Assembly (NCBI GenBank): GCA_039972875.1
Contig: JBDWMA010000011.1
Span: 40,756 to 104,755, forward strand
Length of the DNA: 64,000 nt
Source: Pseudoruegeria sp039972875
Lineage (GTDB): Bacteria > Pseudomonadota > Alphaproteobacteria > Rhodobacterales > Rhodobacteraceae
Reading direction: 5' to 3'
The translations under genes were made by a program, and so were the position numbers. Under the pieces are notes generated by a model. It had not been told where the DNA came from and did not search any database. It worked only from the letters and a program-made list of their open reading frames with translations. Positions 41,165-50,133 of the stretch are shown piece by piece. Within the stretch, counting starts at the first letter, position 1. Every line of letters begins with the position of its first letter.

Positions 41165-42352
41165 ATGATCCCGTCTGTTTTACCAACATATTCACGTGCA
41201 CCGCTTTCCTTTGTTAAAGGCGAAGGCAGCTGGCTGTATGAGGCGGATGGACGACGTTTTCTGGATTTGGGCGCTGGGATTGCGGTAAACGCGCTTGGTC
41301 ATGCACATCCAGCGTTGGTCGAGACCCTGTCAGAGCAGGCGCAAAATCTGTGGCATGTGTCGAACCTATATCAGATTCCTGCCCAGCAAAACTTGGCGGA
41401 TAAACTGGTGGATATCAGTTTTGCCGATACGGCGTTTTTTACAAACTCCGGTACTGAAGCCTGTGAGTTGGCTGTCAAAATGGCACGGAAATATTGGTTT
41501 GAAAAAGGTCAGCCCGAGCGGGTGAATATAATCACTTTTGATGGTTGTTTTCATGGTCGGTCCTCAGCGGGCATTGCCGCCGCTGGGACAGAAAAAATGG
41601 TGGGTGGGTTTGGTCCACTTTTAGGTGGGTTTATTCATTTGCCATTTGGTGATCATGACGCCGTTGCCGAGGCATTGGATGACACGGTTGCGGCCATTTT
41701 GGTTGAACCGGTTCAGGGGGAGGGCGGCATTCGCCCATTGCCAGATGCGTGTCTTAAGGGCTTGCGCGATTTGTGTGATGAAACGGGAGTTTTGTTGATC
41801 TTGGATGAAGTTCAATGTGGCATCGGTCGGACAGGGAAACTCTTTGCGCATGAATGGGCCGGCGTTGATCCTGATATCATGATGGTTGCAAAGGGGATCG
41901 GTGGCGGGTTTCCATTGGGGGCTGTCTTGGCAACTGAAAACGCAGCAAGTGGCATGACTGCCGGAACCCATGGGTCGACGTATGGCGGTAATCCATTGGG
42001 GTGCGCAGTTGGATCCAAAGTAGTGGATATTGTATCTGATCCTGCATTTCTGGACGAGGTGAACCGTAAAGCAGGTTTGTTGCGTCAGAAACTCGAGGGG
42101 TTGGTCGCTGAATACCCTGACGTTTATGAATCGGTTCGAGGATCGGGCCTGATGATGGGGATTAAATGCACGGCGCAGAATATGGACGTTGTGAATATGG
42201 GCTATAATCAAAATGTGCTGGTTATTCCGGCAGCTGACAACGTGGTACGCCTGCTGCCTGCCCTGACGATAACCGACGATGAAATTTCAACTGCTGTGGC
42301 GCGTTTGGGCAATATTGCCCAATCCATACAGGCGGCGAAAACTGAAGAATAA
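41165..42352 (+). CDS. argD: Acetylornithine aminotransferase
   Basis: 395 residues, class III PLP aminotransferase. It converts N-acetylglutamate semialdehyde to N-acetylornithine. NSGTEACELAVKMARKY, DEVQCGIGRTGKLFA and the PLP lysine in MMVAKGIGGGFPLGAV are present. The start is preceded by AAGGGTAGACACC. Followed by argF after 31 bp, forming an argDF operon; argH is elsewhere in the window. Confidence 0.93.
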   Translation: MIPSVLPTYSRAPLSFVKGEGSWLYEADGRRFLDLGAGIAVNALGHAHPALVETLSEQAQNLWHVSNLYQIPAQQNLADKLVDISFADTAFFTNSGTEACELAVKMARKYWFEKGQPERVNIITFDGCFHGRSSAGIAAAGTEKMVGGFGPLLGGFIHLPFGDHDAVAEALDDTVAAILVEPVQGEGGIRPLPDACLKGLRDLCDETGVLLILDEVQCGIGRTGKLFAHEWAGVDPDIMMVAKGIGGGFPLGAVLATENAASGMTAGTHGSTYGGNPLGCAVGSKVVDIVSDPAFLDEVNRKAGLLRQKLEGLVAEYPDVYESVRGSGLMMGIKCTAQNMDVVNMGYNQNVLVIPAADNVVRLLPALTITDDEISTAVARLGNIAQSIQAAKTEE

Positions 42353-42383
42353 AGACAACGGGCCACGGCCTGAGGATTACGAT

Positions 42384-43310
42384 ATGACCCATTTTTTAGA
42401 TATTAATACGACTTCACCTGATGATCTGACGCATATGATTGCGCAGGCGAAAACCATGAAGAATGCCCGCAAAGGATTGCCCCGCGCGCAACCCGATCAA
42501 GACCAGCCGCTGGCCGGTCAGATGGTGGCCTTGATTTTTGAAAAACCTTCGACGCGGACGCGCGTGTCATTTGACGTCGGCGTGCGCCAGTTGGGCGGGC
42601 AGTCTATGGTGCTATCGGGTAGCGATATGCAGCTTGGCCATGGTGAATCGATTGCCGATACGGCGCGTGTATTGAGTCGCTATGTCGATATGATCATGAT
42701 CCGGACATTTGAGGAAACCACGTTGCAAGAGCTGGCTGAATACGCCTCTGTGCCTGTCATCAACGGACTAACCAATCGCACTCATCCTTGCCAGATCATG
42801 GCGGATATCCTGACCTATGAAGAGCATCGCGGACCCATCAAAGGCAAGAAAGTGGTGTGGACCGGGGATGGAAATAATGTCTGTGCTTCGTTCGTGCATG
42901 CAGCGGGTCAATTTGGGTTTGATATTGTATTCACCGGGCCTGAAACACTTGACCCCGAACAAGTCTTTATCGACGAAGCGCGGGAAAAAGGGGTTTCGGT
43001 GTCAATTGAACGAAATGCCGAAGTGGCCGTAAAAGATGCCGATCTGATTGTTGCTGACACTTGGGTGTCGATGCATGATGCGCAATCTGCGCGGGAAAGA
43101 CGTCACAATCTTTTGCGTCCTTATCAAGTAAATGAAGCCCTGATGGCCCTGGCGAAGCCAGACGCTTTGTTTATGCACTGTTTGCCAGCGCACCGCGAAG
43201 AAGAAGTCACCAACGCGGTTATGGATGGCCCTCAGTCAGTTATCTTTGATGAAGCGGAAAATCGTTTGCACGCTCAAAAGGCCGTGATGCGTTGGTGTCT
43301 TGGAAAGTAA
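42384..43310 (+). CDS. argF: Ornithine carbamoyltransferase
   Basis: 308 residues; carbamoyl phosphate plus ornithine to citrulline. STRTR (carbamoyl phosphate binding), HPCQ and the HCLPAHR block with the catalytic cysteine are all present. The ATG at 42384 begins MTHFLDINTTSPDDL; the frame extends upstream into argD but without homologous sequence. Confidence 0.96.
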   Translation: MTHFLDINTTSPDDLTHMIAQAKTMKNARKGLPRAQPDQDQPLAGQMVALIFEKPSTRTRVSFDVGVRQLGGQSMVLSGSDMQLGHGESIADTARVLSRYVDMIMIRTFEETTLQELAEYASVPVINGLTNRTHPCQIMADILTYEEHRGPIKGKKVVWTGDGNNVCASFVHAAGQFGFDIVFTGPETLDPEQVFIDEAREKGVSVSIERNAEVAVKDADLIVADTWVSMHDAQSARERRHNLLRPYQVNEALMALAKPDALFMHCLPAHREEEVTNAVMDGPQSVIFDEAENRLHAQKAVMRWCLGK

Positions 43311-43340
43311 TCTGACGTAGGGTCCAGCTTGTACCTTGCT

Positions 43341-43369
43341 CTCTCGCGAATAAATTAAATTCGCGAGAG
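43341..43369 (+). promoter_or_regulatory. Leader hairpin that buries the ribosome site of the ketopantoate-reductase-like gene
   Basis: CTCTCGCGAA-TAAATTAAA-TTCGCGAGAG, a perfect 10-bp stem. The right arm overlaps the AGAGG Shine-Dalgarno sequence 8 nt before the ATG at 43,379. No T-run follows, so an argF terminator is less likely, though 30 bp after the argF stop is a possible place for one. Confidence 0.5.
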
Positions 43370-43378
43370 GATTTATCA

Positions 43379-44368
43379 ATGAACATTGTGATCGTAGGCG
43401 CGGGCAGCATTGGCTGTTTTACCGGTGCTTTGCTGCAACAGGCAGGCCATTCAATTGCGCTTTTGGGGCGTGATTATGTGCTTGATCCAATCCGGACTGA
43501 AGGGTTGTCCGTTAGCGATTTTACGGGCATGGCGCTGACAGTGCCGTCTGTGTTTTTGTCGCTCTCTAAGGATCCTGCCTGTCTGCGAGACGCGGATCTG
43601 GTCATTGTCGCTGTGAAAACACTCGCAACACAGACGGTTGCTCGTGATATTGCCGCCTATGCACCAATTACAGCACCGATTTTATCCTTTCAAAACGGGT
43701 TGGAGAACGCAAACATATTACGAACCGGATTGCCCGGGCGTGACGTTCGCGCGGGGATGGTGCCGTTTAATGTCGTCCCCAAAGGTGTTGCAGGGTATCA
43801 TCGGGCCACGTCGGGCGACATTGTTATCCAAGCGGGCAAGGGATATTTGGCAGAACACCTGACGTCTGAAGCCCTTAGGGTTACAGAGAGTTACGACATC
43901 GTCGCGGTGCAATGGGGAAAGTTGGTGCTCAACCTAACGAATGCATTGAACGCGTTGTCGGGGATGACATTGCAGAACATGTTGTTGGATCGGAATTGGC
44001 GGTGGATCATGGCTGACCAGATGTCAGAAGCATTGTCTGTTCTTAAGGCGTCCAACACGCGGGCTTGTGCACCTACACCCGTGCCGACGGGGTTAATCCC
44101 ACATCTCCTGAGGCTGCCCACGCCATTATTTCAGCGGCTTGCATCCAAAATGCTGACCATTGATCCAGAGGCGCGAACATCAATGTCTTACGATGTCGCC
44201 GCTGGGCGCCACACCGAGATAGAGTCCCTGCAAGGAGAGATCTTACGACTTGCCAAAGCTTCCGGCACAATTGCACCGATCAATGGAAACGTCGCGGATG
44301 CCATTGGGCAGATAACCAAAGCTGGCAATACAGTACCCGACTTGGATCCGGCTGAGTTGAGGCCTTAA
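43379..44368 (+). CDS. Ketopantoate reductase (ApbA/PanE) family oxidoreductase
   Basis: 329 residues. The Rossmann motif VGAGSIGCFTGALLQ is at 5-19, VAVKT and SFQNGLEN follow, and the active-site helix WGKLVLNLTNALNAL holds the catalytic lysine. The C-terminal DVAAGRHTEIESLQGEIL matches the family. It would reduce 2-dehydropantoate with NADPH for pantothenate, but paralogues with other substrates are common and no pan genes are near. Its ribosome site sits in a hairpin. Its end overlaps the convergent hemN by 4 bp. Confidence 0.8.
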   Translation: MNIVIVGAGSIGCFTGALLQQAGHSIALLGRDYVLDPIRTEGLSVSDFTGMALTVPSVFLSLSKDPACLRDADLVIVAVKTLATQTVARDIAAYAPITAPILSFQNGLENANILRTGLPGRDVRAGMVPFNVVPKGVAGYHRATSGDIVIQAGKGYLAEHLTSEALRVTESYDIVAVQWGKLVLNLTNALNALSGMTLQNMLLDRNWRWIMADQMSEALSVLKASNTRACAPTPVPTGLIPHLLRLPTPLFQRLASKMLTIDPEARTSMSYDVAAGRHTEIESLQGEILRLAKASGTIAPINGNVADAIGQITKAGNTVPDLDPAELRP

Positions 44369-45720
44369 ACAGCGCTGCTATGACCGGCTTTGGACAAGTC
44401 ATAGGCGTCAAAGGCCCGTGCGATCACTCGTGTTAGCGGTTTGCCATCAGGCAGAATTTCAAACGCCTCATCGGTGAGTTGAACAACCCCCCTAAACTCG
44501 GTTTCGGCAGATTGTAGCCAATCCTCCAGGGTGGCCGGTTCAATATCGTATTTTTCAATGATTTCTTGACGGGAAATCCGAAAATCGCACATCAAAGCTT
44601 CGATCAGACGGCCACGGATAAGGTCCTCACCATTAAAGCTGTGGCCGCGCGCGGTTGAAAACTCACCCGACTGGACGGAGGCTGTGTATTTGGATGTTGC
44701 ACTTGCATTTTGTGCGTAGCCTTGAGGGAACCTAGAAATCGCAGAAGCGCCCAAACCAATCAGGGTTGAGGCGCGATCGTCGGTGTAGCCTTGGAAATTT
44801 CGGCGAAGTCTCCCGGTGCGTTGAGCCAGTTCAAGGCCATCGCCTTTGACCGCAAAATGATCGATGCCAATTTCTTGGTAATCATCCCAAGCAAACAATT
44901 TACGGGCTGTTTCAAATAACGCCAGCCGTTCCATTGGATGGGGGAGGCTTTCCGTTGGGATCATGGTTTGCCGCTTGGCCATCCATGGCACATGCGCATA
45001 GCCGTACAGCGCGACCCGGTCTGGTGATAAGGACAAAAGTTTTTGTACACTATCCGCGATTTTGACGTCTGTTTGGTTCGGCAACCCGTACAAAATATCA
45101 GCATTAAGGCTTTGGATGCCTCGAGCACGGAGGCCATCAACTGCCTGTTTGGTCAGCTCAAAACTTTGTTCGCGACCGATGATTTTTTGGATCTCGGGAT
45201 CAAAATCCTGCACGCCAATACTGGCCCGGTTCATCCCGATCTCTGACAGGGCGTCTAAACGTGCCTCGTCTATTTCATTGGGATCGATTTCGACGGAGAA
45301 CTCGGCATTTTCACCAAGAGGAACTGTGCTAAAGATCGCTCCAGCCAGATCTTTCATCATTGCGGGTGACAATAAGGTCGGTGTGCCACCCCCCCAATGT
45401 AGGCGGCTTAGATGAACGCCCTCAGGTAAAACACGCGATAGCAGCGCTAGCTCTGTTTTCAACGTTTCCAAATAGGACCGCACGGGGGATTGGCTGGTGG
45501 TGCCTTGGGTGCGGCATGCACAAAACCAGCAAAGCCGCCGACAAAACGGCACATGAATATAGAGCGATATCCCACTGCCTTTGGGAATCGCCTTGATCCA
45601 ATTCGTATACATGCCGGTTGTCACGGCATTGTTGAAATGTGGCGCGGTCGGATAACTGGTGTAACGCGGGACTTTGGCGTCAAATAGCCCCAGTCGTGCG
45701 AGTTGTGTCTGCTGTGTCAT
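44365..45720 (-). CDS. hemN: Oxygen-independent coproporphyrinogen III oxidase
   Basis: 451 residues, radical SAM enzyme of anaerobic heme synthesis, corresponding to HemZ/HemN beside fnrL in Rhodobacter. The start MTQQTQLARLGLFDAKVPRYTSYPTAPHF and the cluster motif CRRLCWFC with a fourth Cys (HVPFCRRLCWFCACRT) are diagnostic, as are LHWGGGTPT and NADILYGLPNQT. No ribosome site precedes the ATG; an FNR box is centred about 42 nt upstream and a -10-like TAAACT at 7-12 nt, which would give a leaderless message. Confidence 0.95.
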   Translation of the reverse strand: MTQQTQLARLGLFDAKVPRYTSYPTAPHFNNAVTTGMYTNWIKAIPKGSGISLYIHVPFCRRLCWFCACRTQGTTSQSPVRSYLETLKTELALLSRVLPEGVHLSRLHWGGGTPTLLSPAMMKDLAGAIFSTVPLGENAEFSVEIDPNEIDEARLDALSEIGMNRASIGVQDFDPEIQKIIGREQSFELTKQAVDGLRARGIQSLNADILYGLPNQTDVKIADSVQKLLSLSPDRVALYGYAHVPWMAKRQTMIPTESLPHPMERLALFETARKLFAWDDYQEIGIDHFAVKGDGLELAQRTGRLRRNFQGYTDDRASTLIGLGASAISRFPQGYAQNASATSKYTASVQSGEFSTARGHSFNGEDLIRGRLIEALMCDFRISRQEIIEKYDIEPATLEDWLQSAETEFRGVVQLTDEAFEILPDGKPLTRVIARAFDAYDLSKAGHSSAV

Positions 45721-45755
45721 GTGCGTAGTTTATGGCAAGAGACTCATCCTCGACC

Positions 45756-45769
45756 TTGATCAAGATCAA
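45756..45769. promoter_or_regulatory. Perfect FNR/FnrL box between hemN and fnrL
   Basis: TTGAT-CAAG-ATCAA, a full match to the consensus. For hemN the centre is 42 nt before the ATG, suited to activation. For fnrL it ends 16 nt before the ATG, suited to autorepression. Confidence 0.85.
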
Positions 45770-45785
45770 TTGGTATTCGTAAAAA

Positions 45786-46535
45786 ATGACAGCACCAGAT
45801 TTCACTTCGACGGTACATATTCAGTGTGGAACGTGCCCCATTCGCCAACGGGCAGTGTGTTCTCGTTGTGATGCTTCTGAGTTGGAGGAGTTGGATCAGA
45901 TCAAATATTATCGCAAGTTTGATGCAGGGCAGTCTATCGTCTGGGCCGGAGATTGCGTGGATTTTGTGGGTTCAGTCGTGACAGGGGTGGCATCTTTGGC
46001 GCAAACGATGGAGGACGGGCGCCGGCAAATGGTGGGATTGTTGTTGCCGTCTGATTTTGTTGGACGCCCGGGGCGCAAACAAACACGGTATGATGTAACC
46101 GCGACAACTGATGTTCTGATGTGCTGCTTTCGCAAAGCACCATTTGAGAAATTGATGGCCACGACACCATCAGTGAGCCAACGCTTGTTAGAGATGACCC
46201 TCGACGAACTCGATGCCGCACGCGAGTGGATGGTTTTGTTGGGGCGCAAAACGGCCAAAGAGAAAATCGCCAGCCTGTTGGTAATCTTTGCGCGTCGCAG
46301 CTCGCAATCGACTGTCCCGGCATACGCCGGGTCGATCATCATTGATCTGCCCCTCACCCGAGAGGCAATGGCGGACTATCTTGGTCTTACCTTGGAAACT
46401 GTTAGCCGACAGATGTCTGCCTTGAAAAAGACCGGTGTCATTGTGTTGCAAGGCAAACGTCAGGTGATCATCCCTGATTTTGAACAATTGCTTTTGGAAA
46501 CCGGAGATGATTCTGACGGTGGTATGCTCGACTAA
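45786..46535 (+). CDS. fnrL: Oxygen-responsive Crp/Fnr regulator FnrL
   Basis: 249 residues. [4Fe-4S] ligands expected for FnrL are visible at Cys14, Cys17, Cys25 and Cys113 (QCGTCPIRQRAVC and LMCC); extra cysteines are at 28, 57 and 114. The cyclic-nucleotide-like sensor domain is followed by a helix-turn-helix, MADYLGLTLETVSRQMSALKK, with the E..SR recognition residues of FNR that read TTGAT. Under low oxygen it activates heme, cbb3 oxidase and photosynthesis or denitrification genes in relatives. The ATG lacks a strong ribosome site. Divergent from hemN, convergent with uspA. Confidence 0.95.
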   Translation: MTAPDFTSTVHIQCGTCPIRQRAVCSRCDASELEELDQIKYYRKFDAGQSIVWAGDCVDFVGSVVTGVASLAQTMEDGRRQMVGLLLPSDFVGRPGRKQTRYDVTATTDVLMCCFRKAPFEKLMATTPSVSQRLLEMTLDELDAAREWMVLLGRKTAKEKIASLLVIFARRSSQSTVPAYAGSIIIDLPLTREAMADYLGLTLETVSRQMSALKKTGVIVLQGKRQVIIPDFEQLLLETGDDSDGGMLD

Positions 46536-47371
46536 CGGGCCATGAATACCGGTATTTTGGCGGCTTCGAGCATGTCGCGGGTCGCACCGCCCAGCAATGC
46601 TTCTCGGAAACGAGAATGCCCGTAGGCCCCCATTACCAAAAGGTCTGCATCCATATCTTGGATGTGTCTGGCAATGACGCCAGAAACCGACGGGAGTGTT
46701 TTTGCCAAGACTGCGATATCAGCTCGTACGCCGTGTCGCGCCAACATTTGAGACAAAGCCCCTCCGGGGTCAGAGCGGTTTGGCCCATGTTGTGGGGGAT
46801 CAATGATCAGGATTGATACGTGTTCAGCCTGTTTCAACATTGGTAGGGCCGCCCGGATCGCGGACATCGCTTCGGCGCTTCCATTCCATGCGACTGCGAT
46901 TCGACGGGCAGGTAAAACAGGATCAATATTTTCGGGGATGACGAGGATTGGTGCGCTGCCCTCGAATAAGGCAGCCTCAAGAATAATCTCATGGGCGTGG
47001 GTGCGTCCTTCCCCATAAGGGGCGGGTAGAACAACGAGATCAGCAAATTTGGCCCGAAGCGAAACGACTCGGGCAATTCCATCGATATTTGTTGCCGCGG
47101 AGTCGCATCCCCAGTCAAAAACTTCGTTTGCCAAATCCTGTTTTACGCTAGTTTCCAACCTTTGTGCTTCTTCGCGGGCGAAGGTGATCATATCCTGATT
47201 TATCAGCGCATTTCCCTGTCCGTAAAAATACACGGGTTGGGTGTGGTCAATTCCTAAGCAAATAACATCCAAATGTGCCGTTTCTAGTTCCGCCAAAGTC
47301 TTAGCAGTGGAAAGCGCCGGTTTCGACGTTTCAGGATCGCAACTAATTGTAAGCAATGACTTATAGGTCAC
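46532..47371 (-). CDS. uspA: Universal stress protein (tandem UspA domains)
   Basis: 279 residues with two UspA-type domains. The second has the ATP-loop pattern GAYGHSRFREALLGGATRDML; the first half is more divergent. The GTG start at 47371 (GGGAG about 10 nt upstream) gives MTYKSLLTISCD; the longer frame to 47557 is rejected because it runs through the FNR box region. In Rhodobacter a Usp gene sits between fnrL and ccoN and is FnrL-dependent, and the shared box here suggests the same. Confidence 0.85.
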   Translation of the reverse strand: MTYKSLLTISCDPETSKPALSTAKTLAELETAHLDVICLGIDHTQPVYFYGQGNALINQDMITFAREEAQRLETSVKQDLANEVFDWGCDSAATNIDGIARVVSLRAKFADLVVLPAPYGEGRTHAHEIILEAALFEGSAPILVIPENIDPVLPARRIAVAWNGSAEAMSAIRAALPMLKQAEHVSILIIDPPQHGPNRSDPGGALSQMLARHGVRADIAVLAKTLPSVSGVIARHIQDMDADLLVMGAYGHSRFREALLGGATRDMLEAAKIPVFMAR

Positions 47372-47462
47372 GGGCTCTCTCCCTTTTTTGGTTTTTGGTG
47401 CTAAGGTGGTGCAAGAAAAATGAGTCGCCTTTGATATTGAACAGAATATGTAACGCAATGAA

Positions 47463-47476
47463 TTGACATGGATCAA
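47463..47476. promoter_or_regulatory. FNR/FnrL box between uspA and ccoN
   Basis: TTGAC-ATGG-ATCAA, 9 of 10 matches. Centre lies about 102 nt before the uspA GTG and 104 nt before the ccoN ATG, leaving leaders of about 60 nt if used at -41.5 in either direction. Confidence 0.75.
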
Positions 47477-47573
47477 AGAAATTGCGCCACTCACTCGGCA
47501 TGAAGCACGGGCCAAACCGACCCAATGTGGATTGAAATACCGAGTCGGCAACGGCAAGAAGAGGGACGCTTGA

Positions 47574-49181
47574 ATGTCGAATTACTTAAAATTAATCGGG
47601 CTTGGCCTGATGACGCTATTTTTTATGATTGCTGCCAATTATGCGCGCGATATGGCGTATCAGGTACATGCTATCTTGCTAATGTTAGTCACCGGTGGAC
47701 TGTTTCTGTGGACGCTGCGCCGGACTGATGAAACACCTCTCCGCAAAGAGGTGATCGAAACTGAGTATATGGATGATGTCATCCGATACGGTGCGGTTGC
47801 GACCGTATTTTGGGGTGTTGTCGGGTTTCTGGCGGGCACTTTTATCGCCTTTCAGCTCGCGTTTCCGGTGCTCAACTTTGAATGGGCCGAAGGATATGCG
47901 AACTTTGGTCGGTTGCGTCCCTTGCACACATCGGCCGTGATTTTTGCATTCGGTGGCAACGCGCTCATTTGTACGTCATTTTACATTGTGCAACGCACAT
48001 CCGCAGCGCGGCTGTGGGGCGGTAATCTGGCGTGGTTTGTGTTCTGGGGTTACCAGTTATTTATTGTTCTTGCTGCCACTGGCTACTTGCTGGGTGGAAC
48101 GCAGTCCAAAGAATACGCTGAGCCTGAATGGTACGTGGATCTGTGGTTGACCGTTGTTTGGGTCGCCTATTTGGCCGTGTTCCTTGGAACGATCTTTAAA
48201 CGTAAAGAGCCGCATATCTATGTTGCCAACTGGTTCTTTTTGGCCTTTATCGTCACCGTTGCGATGCTGCATGTCGTGAATAATCTGGTTATTCCAGTCT
48301 CCATCTTTGGATCTGACTCCGTGCAAGTGTTTGCAGGTGTTCAGGATGCCATGACGCAGTGGTGGTATGGACATAACGCCGTGGGCTTCTTTCTGACGGC
48401 GGGCTTCCTTGGGATGATGTACTACTTTGTTCCTAAGCAAGCTGAACGTCCGGTTTATTCCTACAAGCTGTCAATCATTCACTTCTGGGCTTTGATCTTT
48501 CTGTATATCTGGGCGGGTCCACACCACCTGCATTACACAGCGCTTCCGGATTGGGCGTCGACCTTGGGTATGGTCTTTTCGATCATCCTGTGGATGCCAA
48601 GCTGGGGTGGTATGATCAATGGTTTAATGACACTGTCTGGTGCTTGGGATAAAATCCGTACTGACCCGATTATTCGGATGATGGTTGTGTCCATCGGCTT
48701 CTACGGCATGTCGACCTTTGAAGGCCCGATGATGTCGATCAAAGCGGTGAACTCTCTGAGCCACTATACAGACTGGACTATTGGGCACGTGCACTCTGGT
48801 GCTTTGGGTTGGAATGGTATGATCACCTTTGGTGCGCTGTACTATCTGTTCCCGAAACTTTGGAACAAAGAACGCTTGTACAGTCTGACACTCGTAAACT
48901 GGCACTTCTGGCTCGCGACGATCGGTATCGTTCTGTATGCGGCGTCCATGTGGGTCACCGGTATCATGGAAGGTCTGATGTGGCGTGAAGTTGACGCACA
49001 GGGGTTCCTTGTCTGGTCTTTTGCAGACACCGTTGCCGCGAAGTTCCCAATGTATGTGGTCCGTGGCCTAGGTGGGGTAATGTTCCTGTCCGGCTCGTTG
49101 ATTATGGCCTATAACCTATGGATGACTGTCACCAAGGGGGAGCCAAAAGTGGCCCCACTTGCTGCAGCGCCAGCTGAATAA
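47574..49181 (+). CDS. ccoN: cbb3-type cytochrome c oxidase subunit I
   Basis: Catalytic subunit of the high-affinity oxidase: heme b, heme b3 and CuB. 535 residues with about twelve spans. Histidine ligands are seen in RPLHTSAVIFAFGGNAL, WWYGHNAVGFFLT, GPHHLHYTALPDW and DWTIGHVHSGALGWNG. ATG at 47574. First gene of ccoNOQP, 13 bp before ccoO. Confidence 0.97.
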   Translation: MSNYLKLIGLGLMTLFFMIAANYARDMAYQVHAILLMLVTGGLFLWTLRRTDETPLRKEVIETEYMDDVIRYGAVATVFWGVVGFLAGTFIAFQLAFPVLNFEWAEGYANFGRLRPLHTSAVIFAFGGNALICTSFYIVQRTSAARLWGGNLAWFVFWGYQLFIVLAATGYLLGGTQSKEYAEPEWYVDLWLTVVWVAYLAVFLGTIFKRKEPHIYVANWFFLAFIVTVAMLHVVNNLVIPVSIFGSDSVQVFAGVQDAMTQWWYGHNAVGFFLTAGFLGMMYYFVPKQAERPVYSYKLSIIHFWALIFLYIWAGPHHLHYTALPDWASTLGMVFSIILWMPSWGGMINGLMTLSGAWDKIRTDPIIRMMVVSIGFYGMSTFEGPMMSIKAVNSLSHYTDWTIGHVHSGALGWNGMITFGALYYLFPKLWNKERLYSLTLVNWHFWLATIGIVLYAASMWVTGIMEGLMWREVDAQGFLVWSFADTVAAKFPMYVVRGLGGVMFLSGSLIMAYNLWMTVTKGEPKVAPLAAAPAE

Positions 49182-49194
49182 GGGGGCCTGAACA

Positions 49195-49920
49195 ATGGGA
49201 ATCCTCGACAAACACAAGGTTCTGGAAAAGAACGCATCACTTTTGCTGGTCTTTAGCTTTCTGGTGGTCACCATTGGTGGCATCGTAGAGATCGCGCCTC
49301 TGTTCTACCTCGAAAATACCATCGAAGAAGTAGACGGTATGCGCCCTTATTCACCGCTCGAATTGCAGGGGCGTGAGGTGTATCAACGCGAAGGCTGCTA
49401 CGTCTGTCACTCTCAGATGATCCGGCCTATGCGGGACGAAGTTGAACGCTATGGTCACTATTCACTGGCTGCAGAATCGATGTATGACCGTCCGTTCCAA
49501 TGGGGGTCCAAGCGGACCGGGCCTGATCTGGCGCGGGTTGGTGGACGTTACTCGGATGAATGGCATGTCGATCATTTGACCAATCCACAATCCGTCGTGC
49601 CTGAATCCGTGATGCCAAAATATGGTTTCTTAACCGGCAATCTGTTGGATGGGAAATATATTGGCGATTATCTGGCGACGCATAAAATGCTTGGCGTGCC
49701 TTATACGGATGCCATGGTATCGAATGCGCAGGCTGATTTTAACAATCAGGCAAATCCAGACAGCGACTATGACGATATGCTGGAACGTTATCCGGGGGCG
49801 CAAGTGCGCAACTTTGATGGTGAACCGGGTGTCAGTGAAATGGATGCACTCATTGCCTATATGCAAATGCTCGGGACTTTGGTTGATTTTTCAACCTTTA
49901 CACCCGATGCAAGCCGATAG
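49195..49920 (+). CDS. ccoO: cbb3-type cytochrome c oxidase subunit II (mono-heme)
   Basis: 241 residues. N-terminal anchor at about 15-39, then periplasmic heme c: C68-Y-V-C71-H72 (REGCYVCHSQMIRPMR). VMPKYGFL supplies the axial methionine. Passes electrons from CcoP to CcoN. Followed 9 bp later by ccoQ. Confidence 0.97.
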   Translation: MGILDKHKVLEKNASLLLVFSFLVVTIGGIVEIAPLFYLENTIEEVDGMRPYSPLELQGREVYQREGCYVCHSQMIRPMRDEVERYGHYSLAAESMYDRPFQWGSKRTGPDLARVGGRYSDEWHVDHLTNPQSVVPESVMPKYGFLTGNLLDGKYIGDYLATHKMLGVPYTDAMVSNAQADFNNQANPDSDYDDMLERYPGAQVRNFDGEPGVSEMDALIAYMQMLGTLVDFSTFTPDASR

Positions 49921-49929
49921 GAGGGATTG

Positions 49930-50133
49930 ATGGATACCTACTCAATCTTTCGCCAATTTGCAGATTCATGGGCATTGCTGCTTTTGTTCGCGTTCTTTGT
50001 TGGTGCGGTGATCTGGGTGTTTCGACCCGGATCGACGCGGACCTACAAAGACACGGCAAATATCCCCTTTCGTCATGATGATAAGCCTGCTGCAACCACA
50101 GCAGACGCGCAGTCCAAGGAGGCGCGGCCATGA
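49930..50133 (+). CDS. ccoQ: cbb3 oxidase small subunit CcoQ
   Basis: 67 residues: one span (about 15-33, ALLLLFAFFVGAVIWVF) then a charged tail starting RPGSTRTYKD, the CcoQ/FixQ pattern. It stabilises the complex in relatives. ATG at 49930 with GGAGG upstream. The stop overlaps the ccoP start by 4 bp. Confidence 0.92.
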   Translation: MDTYSIFRQFADSWALLLLFAFFVGAVIWVFRPGSTRTYKDTANIPFRHDDKPAATTADAQSKEARP

